Below are positions 53,691 through 61,417 of a stretch of DNA of 62,344 nt, piece by piece. The notes beneath the pieces were generated by a model, which saw only the letters and a list, made by a program, of their open reading frames with translations, was not told where the DNA came from and did no database searches. A program made the translations under genes and the position numbers. The stretch is from Labrenzia sp. DG1229 (GTDB lineage Bacteria; Pseudomonadota; Alphaproteobacteria; Rhizobiales; Stappiaceae): positions 116,164 to 178,507 of the forward strand of contig NZ_KI928933.1 in assembly GCF_000521215.1 (NCBI RefSeq), in the 5' to 3' direction. The number at the start of each line of letters is the position of its first letter. Within the stretch, counting starts at the first letter, position 1.

Positions 53691-54082
53691 GATGCGGCCT
53701 CCAGCTCATAAGGCAGCACCAGACTGAACCGCGACTTCGCTCCCCGGATCTCGTATTCCAGGGAAATCTCGAGAATGCCTTCCGGCTGCCGGGCCTCCAC
53801 GGCGACGCGTTTTGCCTCGACACGCGGTTCATGCAGCAGGATTGCGCGCCGGATCACCGTTTCGATCATCGTCAGGCGCGTGGAATTCATCGGCCCGAAA
53901 ACCTCTTCCTTGATCCTGCACCCGAAATCCGGCCTCATGAGCCGTTCACCAAGTGTCGTTGTCAGGATAATTCTGAGGCTTTCGCGGATGTTCTGAATGC
54001 CCTGGGTCATCTCAACCGCACCATTTTCGAATGTCGGCGGAAACCCCCAACCCGTACCGATGAAGCGGTCCTCGACGGCCAT
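53687..54082 (-). CDS. GPW/gp25 family baseplate wedge protein (Pvc9-like)
   Basis: A 131-aa protein with the gp25 pattern GWGFPPTFENGAVEMTQGIQNIRESLRIILTTTLGERLMRPDFGC, the lysozyme-like fold without catalytic residues. It nucleates the sheath on the baseplate. It lies 3 bp after the PAAR gene and overlaps the Pvc11 start. Confidence 0.95.
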   Translation of the reverse strand: MAVEDRFIGTGWGFPPTFENGAVEMTQGIQNIRESLRIILTTTLGERLMRPDFGCRIKEEVFGPMNSTRLTMIETVIRRAILLHEPRVEAKRVAVEARQPEGILEISLEYEIRGAKSRFSLVLPYELEAAS

Positions 54083-54085
54083 TTC

Positions 54086-54385
54086 TCACCCTCCGATCCG
54101 GACTGTTGGAAGCCCCATGGCAATCGTTCCGCCATGTGCTGTCGGATCTCCCTGACGGGCGGCCGGACGGCCTCCGATCCTGACCGTCATTGATCCCTTG
54201 ATGATTGTGTCCGGCGGGCCAACGCATGTTGCGATGTCTCCCTGAACCGCTGCAGGCAAGCCGCCGATCCGCACCAGTGGCACGCCCGGACCACCGATCG
54301 GTCCGCCGACATGCGGAACCGGCACGACAGCAGGGGTCTGCATCGGGCAGGTATGGAAGTCGCTGATCCGGGCAGCCGGTGGCAT
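54086..54385 (-). CDS. PAAR-type spike-tip protein (Pvc10-like)
   Basis: A 99-aa PAAR-repeat protein of the GPW/PAAR group with repeated VRIGGxPAAxQGDxxxHG-like units, including PLVRIGGLPAAVQGD and TVRIGGRPAARQGDPTAHGG. It carries the Cys and His residues (HTCP, CVG, HGG) that normally bind one zinc at the tip. It sharpens the VgrG-like spike encoded 18 bp upstream and can dock effectors. It has no extension domain. Confidence 0.94.
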   Translation of the reverse strand: MPPAARISDFHTCPMQTPAVVPVPHVGGPIGGPGVPLVRIGGLPAAVQGDIATCVGPPDTIIKGSMTVRIGGRPAARQGDPTAHGGTIAMGLPTVRIGG

Positions 54386-54403
54386 GTCGATCCTCCCGTG
54401 TTC

Positions 54404-56134
54404 CTAGTTGATGTCGACCGTCGCGCCGCGCACGACGGTCGACCCCGAACTTTTCAGATTGGCCGAGGTGTTCCCCTTCACCTCCATGCCGATTTTTGCG
54501 GCCGCGTTGACGTTCATGCCATCGATCCGGACATCGCCCCTGGCATCCAGAGTGATGTCGGAGTTGCTGGAAAGCGTGATGCCGCTGTCGTCGAATTCCA
54601 TCTTGTTGCCCGCCCTGTCGGATATGACGATCGTGCCATCGTCGTCGGAAAGCGCGATCGTCCGGTCTCCTTCCGTTTCGATCACCAGCGAAGGTCCACT
54701 GTCGTCGAAGACGATGCGGGTGCCGGCGCGCGACACCAGTCCTTTGAGATCATTGCCGTCGGTACCTGGCAGCGGTGACGCCGCCGCAGAACTGTGCAGC
54801 CCGCCTATCAGCACGGGGTCGCGCGGGTCGCTGTCCAAAAACCCGAGCAGGCATTCGCTACCGGGATCCGGCAGCATGACCAGGCCCCGTTCCTCACCGC
54901 CGCCCACGCTCATCGGCCGAGCCCAGATGGGTTCGGATGTCTCGGTTTCCGTAGCAAGCCGGACAGCGACACGGTCTTCCCCTGCAGGATCATCGTGAAC
55001 TTCGTCGACAATGCCGATCTGCAACCCGGATATGGACGGGATCAGACCTGCAGCAGGTGGTGCACAGATGTCGTGCCGTTCATCGTGAAAGGCAGGATCA
55101 AGGCCAATCTGAACGAAGCAGCGCCAATCGCCGCGCGAAATCGAATGACGCAATCCGGAAACAAACGCCGGTCCATCGAAACGCGGCCCCAAACCTTTCA
55201 GGTCGACCGTATCGCCGACGTTGAGACTTGAAGAACCCTGCACCTCCACCATCCCGGTCACCGCCGACAAGCGTCGGCGCTGCATCGCCGCGCGGGCCCA
55301 GTCGTCGAGTTCTGCCTGATCGCGCGCACCCGCCTGCCTTGGTTTCGGCGTCACGCCGGAGGCTTCCGCCAGAGCAGACCCGTCGAGATTGCCGGGCCCT
55401 GCGACATCACCTGCCGCACTTTCCGCCGTTTCGATCGAAGCGTCTGCCGGGCTCCACGCACCGACTGATATCTCGGCCGCCTGAGCTTCCGCGTTCAATT
55501 CCAGATCGAGACTGAAGAGCGTGCGGCCATATTCGAGCGTCACGGACGGCCCGGCGGCGGAATCGGGTGCAAACAACCGAAGCCCGTCAGGTCCGCCAAG
55601 CAACAGCTGCCCGATCCGCTCCCCGCGCAACACCGAAAAGTCCCAATCGCTTGCCTGGTGCTGCACAAGCTGTGGTCGTTCCGCTTCCGAGGTGCCGTCA
55701 AAGCCGATCCCATAACCGGCCGCCAGATCGGATAGGGCGTCTGCATCCGTCACATCGGTCCAGACCCTGGAATGCCGTGCGTGGTGCATGCGGAACGCGG
55801 CATGTTTGACTTCAACATGTAACCGTGAGGACCCATTGAGCGGAGCCTCGACGCGCAATCGTGTCGCAAGTCCTTTGAAAACCAGATTTTCCTCACGGTT
55901 GTAGCCAAGGTCGATCTCGATTTCAGCGCCAGGTGCGAATTCATCGGACGCAGCGACATCAAAGCTCTGTTTTGCCGGATCTCCATCCTGGAAGATGAGG
56001 TGCGCATACGGGATGCAGCCGCAGACTTGCGAGATTTCAAGAGACAGCAACGCGAACGTGCCAGGTATTTCCGAACCGTTCGAACGGATCGTGACCGTGG
56101 TCAGGGCAGCGCTGCGGGTGGGTTCGAGGGGCAT
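54404..56134 (-). CDS. VgrG-like central spike protein (Pvc8-like)
   Basis: A 576-aa Rhs/VgrG-family spike. The gp27-like N-terminal domain has IEIDLGYNREENLVFKGLATRL; the middle domain contains SLNVGDTVDLKGLG; the gp5-like OB domain is around VAVRLATETETSEPIWARPMSVGGGEERGLVMLPDPGSECLLGFLDSDPRDPVLIGGLHS. The C-terminal beta-helix is built from hydrophobic-alternating repeats (ITLDARGDVRIDG). No C-terminal toxin domain is fused. It trimerises at the baseplate centre and supports the PAAR tip. Confidence 0.95.
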   Translation of the reverse strand: MPLEPTRSAALTTVTIRSNGSEIPGTFALLSLEISQVCGCIPYAHLIFQDGDPAKQSFDVAASDEFAPGAEIEIDLGYNREENLVFKGLATRLRVEAPLNGSSRLHVEVKHAAFRMHHARHSRVWTDVTDADALSDLAAGYGIGFDGTSEAERPQLVQHQASDWDFSVLRGERIGQLLLGGPDGLRLFAPDSAAGPSVTLEYGRTLFSLDLELNAEAQAAEISVGAWSPADASIETAESAAGDVAGPGNLDGSALAEASGVTPKPRQAGARDQAELDDWARAAMQRRRLSAVTGMVEVQGSSSLNVGDTVDLKGLGPRFDGPAFVSGLRHSISRGDWRCFVQIGLDPAFHDERHDICAPPAAGLIPSISGLQIGIVDEVHDDPAGEDRVAVRLATETETSEPIWARPMSVGGGEERGLVMLPDPGSECLLGFLDSDPRDPVLIGGLHSSAAASPLPGTDGNDLKGLVSRAGTRIVFDDSGPSLVIETEGDRTIALSDDDGTIVISDRAGNKMEFDDSGITLSSNSDITLDARGDVRIDGMNVNAAAKIGMEVKGNTSANLKSSGSTVVRGATVDIN

Positions 56135-56137
56135 CCG

Positions 56138-56530
56138 TTACCTCACCGGTGGCAGGATCAAGTCCGATCCCGAGTCGAGATTGCGGACCGTGTCGAGGCC
56201 ATTCACTTCCGCAACGGCGATGTAAAGGCCCGGATCGCGGTAGACCCCGTAGGTCAGATTCACAAGCGTGTCGCCGTCGTGAATCAAATGCCCGTGCATG
56301 ATGTCCGGACTGGCGAGGTTTTTCTCCTTTTCCTGAACTTCCGGATCCTTGTGCTCCTTGAATGTTGCGCTCAGGACGGCACGGAGCGGATTTCCCTGAG
56401 GATCAAACAGCTTGAAATTGACAGAATAAGTTTCCAGCGCGCAGGTGACGGACAATCGCCCCCAGGCAAGATGCAGGAACCGTTGCCTGTGGACTTCAAC
56501 CCGGAAACCCGACGGTTTCCCGAAAAGCAT
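56138..56530 (-). CDS. C-terminal LysM-like part of the CIS tube-initiator protein (Pvc7-like)
   Basis: A 130-codon frame with an ATG at 56530, but the real protein enters only around EVHRQRFLHLAWGRL. It continues VNFKLFDPQGNPLRAVLSATFKEH, a conserved Pvc7 region, and a C-terminal LysM-like domain (HLIHDGDTLVNLTYGVYRDPGLYIAVAEVNGLD). Pvc7 joins the tube to the spike hub, and the LysM motif may touch peptidoglycan. It continues the frame at 56496-56846: the fused reading GFPGEVHRQRFLHLAWG fits the family if one T of GGT-TGA is skipped. Confidence 0.85.
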   Translation of the reverse strand: MLFGKPSGFRVEVHRQRFLHLAWGRLSVTCALETYSVNFKLFDPQGNPLRAVLSATFKEHKDPEVQEKEKNLASPDIMHGHLIHDGDTLVNLTYGVYRDPGLYIAVAEVNGLDTVRNLDSGSDLILPPVR

Positions 56531-56846
56531 CGAGACGCTCGATCAGGGTTTCGGAAGACCCGGGGTCTCCGCCATGCCGGCCGTTCGCGTTCAGTGCGCC
56601 TGAACCTTCCAGAGGAAGGTCGAATGTGAATGTCCGGGGCTTGATACCCTTGATCTTCGCCTCATTGCCATCGGCACCCTGAGGCGTTTCATCGGCATTC
56701 ATTTCCAGTTCGACGGCGTCTGTATATTCGGCGGGATTGATCTGCGCCTCGAATGTCGGTCCTGCCGGCAGGCTGTCCGCGAACGCCTTGGAGGATTCGT
56801 AGGGAACGATCATCAGTTTCACCAATGTGCCGTCAGCCGGAGGCAT
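56496..56846 (-). CDS. N-terminal part of the CIS tube-initiator protein (Pvc7-like), stopped by a UGA at 56498
   Basis: A 116-aa frame beginning LVKLMIVPYESS, then FEAQINPAEYTDAVELEMN and IKPRTFTFDLPLEGSG, the N-terminal CIS-tube domain. It is cut by TGA (56498-56496) just after VGFPG. The remaining two-thirds of the family sequence continues in the +1 frame. An intact gene would span 56138-56846, about 235 aa. It follows the DUF5908 gene by one base. See findings for the UGA context. Confidence 0.85.
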   Translation of the reverse strand: MPPADGTLVKLMIVPYESSKAFADSLPAGPTFEAQINPAEYTDAVELEMNADETPQGADGNEAKIKGIKPRTFTFDLPLEGSGALNANGRHGGDPGSSETLIERLDAFRETVGFPG

Positions 56847-56847
56847 A

Positions 56848-57018
56848 TCAGCGTTCCTCGCGACGTCTGATGACTGACATGGCTTCCGAAACCGCTGCGG
56901 ATATCACCCGTTCCCGTTCCGTGGCCTTTTCGGTTGCAGACATCTCACCGTCTGGCTTTGACCTGGGGCTTCCCTCGATCCGCCCCCGAAATTCAATCAG
57001 ATTGATCTGTACCGCCAT
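56848..57018 (-). CDS. DUF5908 family small CIS protein (Pvc6-position)
   Basis: A 56-aa protein: MAVQINLIEFRGRIEG, a charged linker, then an amphipathic helix. ATG 57018 lies directly after the stop of the second tube gene. An in-frame upstream extension to 57087 reads across that gene and is spurious. DUF5908 peptides occur in CIS loci between tube and LysM protein genes; their structural role is not established. Confidence 0.8.
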   Translation of the reverse strand: MAVQINLIEFRGRIEGSPRSKPDGEMSATEKATERERVISAAVSEAMSVIRRREER

Positions 57019-57019
57019 G

Positions 57020-57469
57020 TCAAACCTCCCTGAAATAGGCGTAAGCAAGTTCAAGCGTTTCAACCGCGATCTCGCTTGTCTCCGCATTGAAATCGGATAC
57101 CGACCATTTTTTTGGCCAGGCGTTCACCACCGAAAACGTGCGCAGTGGCTCCAGTTTCGGATCGAGAAGGACAACGCTCATCGTGATCGGACGGATGACG
57201 AGGTTCTGAATGGCGTCTCTGATCCATTGCGTGACCGCGCTTTCGCCGATCAGTCCGCGTTTCAGAACGAGATCGGGATAGCTTGCACGCACGGGCACCT
57301 TGTGGACGAAGCGGTTCTCGCCGCCCTCTGTCACGGTCTCCTGTTCGAGCTCCATGGACAGGCCCGACACCTCCCGGAAGCGGACATCCAGATCGCCGGC
57401 ACCGGGCAGATCAAATTCCACCCGGAAGTTGTGAATGAGCGGCAAGTTGTAAGGGTGGGTCAACGCCAT
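57020..57469 (-). CDS. CIS inner-tube protein 2 (Pvc5-like)
   Basis: A 149-aa gp19/Hcp-fold tube protein: NFRVEFDLPGAGDLDVRFREVSGLSMELEQETVTEGGENRFVHKVPVR and PDLVLKRGL, the hallmarks of CIS tube subunits, with the C-terminal EIAVETLELAYAYF strand. Such second tube proteins normally form the ring that links the main tube to the spike. It is encoded 10 bp after the main tube gene. Confidence 0.93.
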   Translation of the reverse strand: MALTHPYNLPLIHNFRVEFDLPGAGDLDVRFREVSGLSMELEQETVTEGGENRFVHKVPVRASYPDLVLKRGLIGESAVTQWIRDAIQNLVIRPITMSVVLLDPKLEPLRTFSVVNAWPKKWSVSDFNAETSEIAVETLELAYAYFREV

Positions 57470-57479
57470 GGTCCGAACC

Positions 57480-57911
57480 TCACGGTGTCGAGATAGCTAT
57501 GGAATCGCCCTTGAATTCCATTGACTCGATCGCGATCTCGTTCCCGTCCGCCTTGAGATCGGTTGAGGCAATCTTGGTGACGAACGCATTGGAGATCACC
57601 CAGACGAAAACGGGTTCGCGCATCTCGTCGAGCAGCGATATCTGAACGTCGCGCCGGTTTGACGGATCCAGGATCGTCTGGAACCAGTCGTAGATCTCGT
57701 TGTCGCCGCGCACCATGCCGCGCTTGCAGGTCACCGTTCCGTATTTCTTCATGCCGGGTATCTGTACCTTTGACGGTTCCGGATAGGCCCCTTCCCTGTA
57801 TTCGATGACCTCCGTCTCGATGTCCAATCCGGAAACTTCAGTGAAGCCGATGCGGGTGAACCCCTCCATTTCGACCTCGAAATTGTATTTTGCGATCGGA
57901 TAGTTGACCAT
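57480..57911 (-). CDS. CIS main inner-tube protein (Pvc1-like)
   Basis: A 143-aa gp19-type tube subunit: NYPIAKYNFEVEMEGFTRIGFTEVSGLDIETEVIEYREG and a C-terminal EIAIESMEFKGDSIAI strand. The motif VTCKRGMVRGDNEIYDWF is typical of the main subunit. It polymerises into the rigid tube that carries the effector and is driven into the target on contraction. It lies 27 bp after the sheath gene, so both abundant parts are made from one message region. Confidence 0.95.
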   Translation of the reverse strand: MVNYPIAKYNFEVEMEGFTRIGFTEVSGLDIETEVIEYREGAYPEPSKVQIPGMKKYGTVTCKRGMVRGDNEIYDWFQTILDPSNRRDVQISLLDEMREPVFVWVISNAFVTKIASTDLKADGNEIAIESMEFKGDSIAISTP

Positions 57912-57938
57912 TTTTCAGATCCTTTCGGATGCGACGGC

Positions 57939-59480
57939 TCAGGCCGCCTGCGCCTTTTGCGTAAACTGGAGGATGATTTTTTCCGCCGGACCCGGCAGCG
58001 CAACACGCACGAGAACGCGCATGATGCCGTCGACGATATCCTGCTGGCTCATGGTCGTGCCGAGGCCGATGGATACCTCAAACGCGTCGGCAGCGGTCGG
58101 CCCTGCAAGGGTTCCCGCGCGCCATTCGTTGAGCAGGAAACCCTCAATCATGCGCTTTACGCGGACCCAGGTCTTGGACACATTGGGTTCGAAAACAAAA
58201 GCCTCGAGCGCATCCCCGATGCTTTCTTCCAGATAAATTGCCGCTCGGCGCCTGTTGACAAATTTCCAGTCGCCGCTGTTACCGGCAAGCGTGCGAGCTC
58301 CCCAGACCACTGTGCCCCGGCCGGTAAAGAAACGGATCGCATTTACTGACTTTCCCGAGGTTGGATCGACGTTCAAAAGACCCTGTTCTTCGTCGGTGAT
58401 CGCGAGCGCTGGACCGATCGTGTTCATGATACCGACATTTGCCGGTGCCACCTGAACGCCGCGCTGGCGGTCAACACGCGCATAGATCCCCGCCATGGCC
58501 GGAGAAGGCGGCATGATCAGTGTGGTGCCGGTCAGGAGATTCAGCACCGCTTCGACAACCGGCTTTTCACCGGGCTGCGAATTGGCCGGCGTCACCAGAT
58601 CGACGACTCCTTGAAAGAAACCGTCCGAAAGAGGCAGGTCCGCACCACCGTTGGTGAACAGATCCGCGGTGCCTGTCTGGTTTCCCTCCGCATCGAAAGT
58701 GATCAGCTGTGAAGCAGCGTCGATATCAACCGTTCCGGCCTGGTAAAGAACCGGCATGTTCGTGTTGAGATAGGGAATATATGCGGCGCCATATTTCAGC
58801 ACGTCCTCCGACACGGCGGTCACCCTGTCCCGGAACTCCGTCGTGACGTCCTGTCCGAGTGTCGAGGGGATGCCCGAATTGTCGACGATTCCACCAGGGC
58901 GGGCGTCAATGACATCCGCGATCGTGAAGCGGTCCTGCATGCGGTTGCAGGATTGCATGGAGGCGGTCGCCAGCGTCCCGTAGTTTGCGGCGTTGGCACC
59001 GATCGTATTGACGATGACGTTGAGTGTTATTTCATCGGTACTTTCCAGCGCCGTTATGGCGTCTTCGAAATTGCTCTGAGCATTTGCGGTGCTATCGATC
59101 GGGCGGATGTGGCAAGGGCCACCGCCATTGTCGAAGTAGAGCTGCAATGCGTGATAAAAGAGCCGCTGCCCGGTGGGAATGCGCTCGGGGGCAACCAGGT
59201 AGCTGACATCAACCCCCAGGAGCGCTCCGTTCTGGTCGATGCGCTTGTCGGCACGTATGTTGAAGCTGCTCGCGGCCGGGATGCCGAACAAAGCCTCAAA
59301 CTCCGGCAATGAGCTGATGCGCCAGGTGTTGCCAATCAGGGTCGTTCCGTCCGGTGCATTGGTGTTTCTCACCGGTCCGATAAAGGCGGGTATCGCCGTT
59401 GCCACACCCGCAATCGTTGGCGTGTTGAACGGAAGTTCCTGTATCGCCACGCCGGGCGTCGATAGCATCAGGTTGGTCAT
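57939..59480 (-). CDS. CIS contractile sheath protein (Pvc2/3/4-like), single copy
   Basis: A 513-aa tail sheath. The N-terminal TPGVAIQELPFNTPTIAGVATAIPAFIG strand forms the handshake with neighbouring subunits. The C-terminal core has GRGTVVWGARTLAGNSGDWKFVNRRRAAIYLEESI and FVFEPN, and the last strand ends IILQFTQKAQAA. Only one sheath gene is present, whereas PVC/Afp loci have three. It is preceded by GAGAGGAACACC and by the only sizeable gap in the locus (59481-59756), so it may have its own promoter. Confidence 0.96.
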   Translation of the reverse strand: MTNLMLSTPGVAIQELPFNTPTIAGVATAIPAFIGPVRNTNAPDGTTLIGNTWRISSLPEFEALFGIPAASSFNIRADKRIDQNGALLGVDVSYLVAPERIPTGQRLFYHALQLYFDNGGGPCHIRPIDSTANAQSNFEDAITALESTDEITLNVIVNTIGANAANYGTLATASMQSCNRMQDRFTIADVIDARPGGIVDNSGIPSTLGQDVTTEFRDRVTAVSEDVLKYGAAYIPYLNTNMPVLYQAGTVDIDAASQLITFDAEGNQTGTADLFTNGGADLPLSDGFFQGVVDLVTPANSQPGEKPVVEAVLNLLTGTTLIMPPSPAMAGIYARVDRQRGVQVAPANVGIMNTIGPALAITDEEQGLLNVDPTSGKSVNAIRFFTGRGTVVWGARTLAGNSGDWKFVNRRRAAIYLEESIGDALEAFVFEPNVSKTWVRVKRMIEGFLLNEWRAGTLAGPTAADAFEVSIGLGTTMSQQDIVDGIMRVLVRVALPGPAEKIILQFTQKAQAA

Positions 59481-59756
59481 GGCGGTGTTCCTCTCGGGGG
59501 CTTACTCCAGGGTCAGGACCCATTGACGAAGTGGATTTGGATTGGAGCGCTTTGGCCAGATGCCAGAAGCGTGAACGAACATACCTGTTTCATTTTCAAG
59601 CCTTTCGCGATGCAGCAGGGGTCCCAGGCGAACAAATCCGACGGACGGCGAACGGTTTCGCATTGAGTGTCAGTGCGCTTGACCGGGCAAAACGAACGCT
59701 CTCCACGTCCTTTCCTGCGAGGTTTTGCCTTTTCTGCCGCCAGACCGATTTCATTG
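59481..59756 (-). other. Gap before the sheath gene
   Basis: 276 bp, the only break longer than about 30 bp in the CIS gene chain. A 52-codon minus-strand frame (59754-59596) is open but shows no protein-like features. No clear promoter or terminator could be placed. A secondary promoter for the highly needed sheath and tube genes is plausible. Confidence 0.4.
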
Positions 59757-60506
59757 TCACGCCCCGACCCTTGCTCGAAAGGAAGCGGTGAATTGTGCCC
59801 CGCCTGGTGTGGGTACGGCGTCCTGACGCTGCTCCCACCAGAGATCGAGGATCAATTCCACGCCGCTGCTGCTGATTTCATCGTCTGCATAGACAAGCTG
59901 ATCGAGGACACCTGCCACCGGCGTCGTCAGGCGCACCGCTGGATGTTCCAGGGAATTCAGATCTGCGTTCAGCCGCAGAACCGGACCTGGTGGAGCGGTG
60001 AACTCCTGTTCGACAAGAAGGCTGTTGTCGAAACGGTTCCTCGCCTGCAGACGGTCAGGTACACCGGCGGTCAGATCCAGGGTGACAGGAAAGCTCTCCG
60101 CCGCTCCGACCAGAACAAGATCTGCCTGCTCAACCGTCGCCGCGCTGCTCAGCGCTCCAGAGGTTTGCACCGTCCCGGTAGCGTTCAGATTGTGCAGGAG
60201 GATCTGCCGTGCGGCGGGTTGCATGTCCGGATGATAGCGATCATGAAACCGCGGATCTGTCAGGCGGAGACCGAAACTCAGACGTGTTCGCCCGGCTATC
60301 GGTCCGATAAGCGGATCCGCTTCATCCGGATTGCGGCGGCTGTAAATTGAAAACCCTGCGACTCCAGGCCGGAAGATCAAGGCGTGGTCGGACAGTACCC
60401 TGCGCGTGTGACCTGTCAGGCGCACGTCAAAGGCATCAACCGGCTGCCCGCCGTCATCTTCGAAGCTGACCCGCATAAAGCGGCGATATTGACGAATGAA
60501 ACTCAT
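59757..60506 (-). CDS. Unknown CIS-locus protein between cap and sheath genes
   Basis: A 249-aa beta-rich protein I do not recognise. It opens MSFIRQYRRFMRVSFEDDGGQPVDAF, and has two stretches that look like repeated jelly-roll or Ig-like strands (ARTRLSFGLRLTDPRF region and LEHPAVRLTTPVAGVLDQ). No signal peptide, membrane helix or catalytic motif is visible. Its start overlaps the cap-gene stop by 4 bp, so it is made together with the cap. Position suggests a terminal or sheath-associated structural protein. Confidence 0.75.
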   Translation of the reverse strand: MSFIRQYRRFMRVSFEDDGGQPVDAFDVRLTGHTRRVLSDHALIFRPGVAGFSIYSRRNPDEADPLIGPIAGRTRLSFGLRLTDPRFHDRYHPDMQPAARQILLHNLNATGTVQTSGALSSAATVEQADLVLVGAAESFPVTLDLTAGVPDRLQARNRFDNSLLVEQEFTAPPGPVLRLNADLNSLEHPAVRLTTPVAGVLDQLVYADDEISSSGVELILDLWWEQRQDAVPTPGGAQFTASFRARVGA

Positions 60507-61057
60507 ATCCCGCTCATGTCCAGTTCGATCGTGTCGATTTCCCGCAAGGTTTCGTCCGCAACATCGCGGCGGATTTCGACCAGCCGAACCTTGTAGATCA
60601 CGCAGGGAAACATCGTCCCGCCCATGATCGACCAGAGATTGTTGAGCGCCTCGAAGCTCATGTTGTGATGATCGAAGGCAAGCTGGACCGCGCGTTCGGG
60701 AAACGGGTTGTCGGTCCGGTCGTCCGCCGTCGTGAATATCCGCCGGTCCTGGAACAGGGCGATTGTCTCTGAAAGATTGAACAGGCTGGTGCCGTAGTTC
60801 GGGAAATCGAAGGCAAACAAAAGATACAGGTTCATGAAAACCGAAGGCTGACGCTGAACCGGAAGCCCATCGACCACGAACATGTTCGGCGTATTTCGGA
60901 GCGCGGCCTCTTCCTCGACATTGATCAGGGTGATCGTCAGTCCCTCGGAGCCTTCTTCGGTGAGCACTCTTGCACTTTCAAGTTGTGCTTCCGCATCGCT
61001 CACGGCGAGATGATCGCGCACCTCCCGGCGGACAAATTCGAGTGCCTCACTTATCAT
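60503..61057 (-). CDS. DUF4255 family tail terminator/cap protein (Pvc16/Afp16-like)
   Basis: A 184-aa protein with the DUF4255 pattern: NVEEEAALRNTPN, then PSVFMNLYLLFAFDFPNYGTSLFNLSETIALFQDRRIFT and a C-terminal NNLWSIMGGTMFPCVIYKVRLVEI. It caps the distal end of tube and sheath and stops polymerisation. It is the first gene of the CIS transcription unit; its leader contains a hairpin at 61096-61115. Confidence 0.93.
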   Translation of the reverse strand: MISEALEFVRREVRDHLAVSDAEAQLESARVLTEEGSEGLTITLINVEEEAALRNTPNMFVVDGLPVQRQPSVFMNLYLLFAFDFPNYGTSLFNLSETIALFQDRRIFTTADDRTDNPFPERAVQLAFDHHNMSFEALNNLWSIMGGTMFPCVIYKVRLVEIRRDVADETLREIDTIELDMSGI

Positions 61058-61417
61058 GGTCGAGCACCACTTCTTTTTTCCAAAAAATCAAGAAAACCTT
61101 TGAAAACACAAAGGTATCCCTCGCCATAAATCGGCGATCAGAAATGTATTAGAATATAAAAACGTCAGTCAGGAATAGTAGGTACAAGAATTACTTTACG
61201 TCAACAGCGGCACTGAATGTTCTAGAAGATTAATGACAATACCCGCTTTACTTGCAATTTGGGTTGCGGAGCCTGCTGCGCGCCAAGCTTTTCTGTATAG
61301 GCGCGTTTTTGCCAATTTGGCCTGGCACCGTAAGTCCCGTTTGCGGGTCGTTGGCAATCTGAGTTGTAACGCTATTCCTGCAGGCAATTGCCCCTTTGCC
61401 ATCGAGACAAGGCACTT
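61058..61417 (-). promoter_or_regulatory. CIS operon leader/promoter region with a hairpin at 61096-61115
   Basis: 360 bp, clearly AT-richer than the genes beside it, with no convincing gene. ACCTTTG (61096-61102) and CAAAGGT (61109-61115) form a perfect 7-bp inverted repeat. On the minus strand TTTTCTTGATTTTTT follows, giving either a weak intrinsic terminator/attenuator or a repressor site about 40 bp before the first CIS gene. AT-rich TATATT-like sequence lies near 61155. Most of the part nearer 61400 has no visible signal. Confidence 0.45.

Noticed and set aside
56848..57087. 79-codon version of the DUF5908 gene starting at 57087
   Set aside because: The first 23 codons overlap the second tube gene out of frame; ATG 57018 directly after that gene's stop gives the family N-terminus.
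35695..61057. Prophage or R-type tailocin
   Set aside because: AAA+ ATPase, DUF4157 cargo, DUF5908, DUF4255 and CIS-type J proteins are eCIS hallmarks; no lysis, integrase or head genes are seen.
35695..61057. Type VI secretion system
   Set aside because: No TssJ, TssL, TssM, ClpV or TssB/C pair; the sheath is a single phage-type protein.
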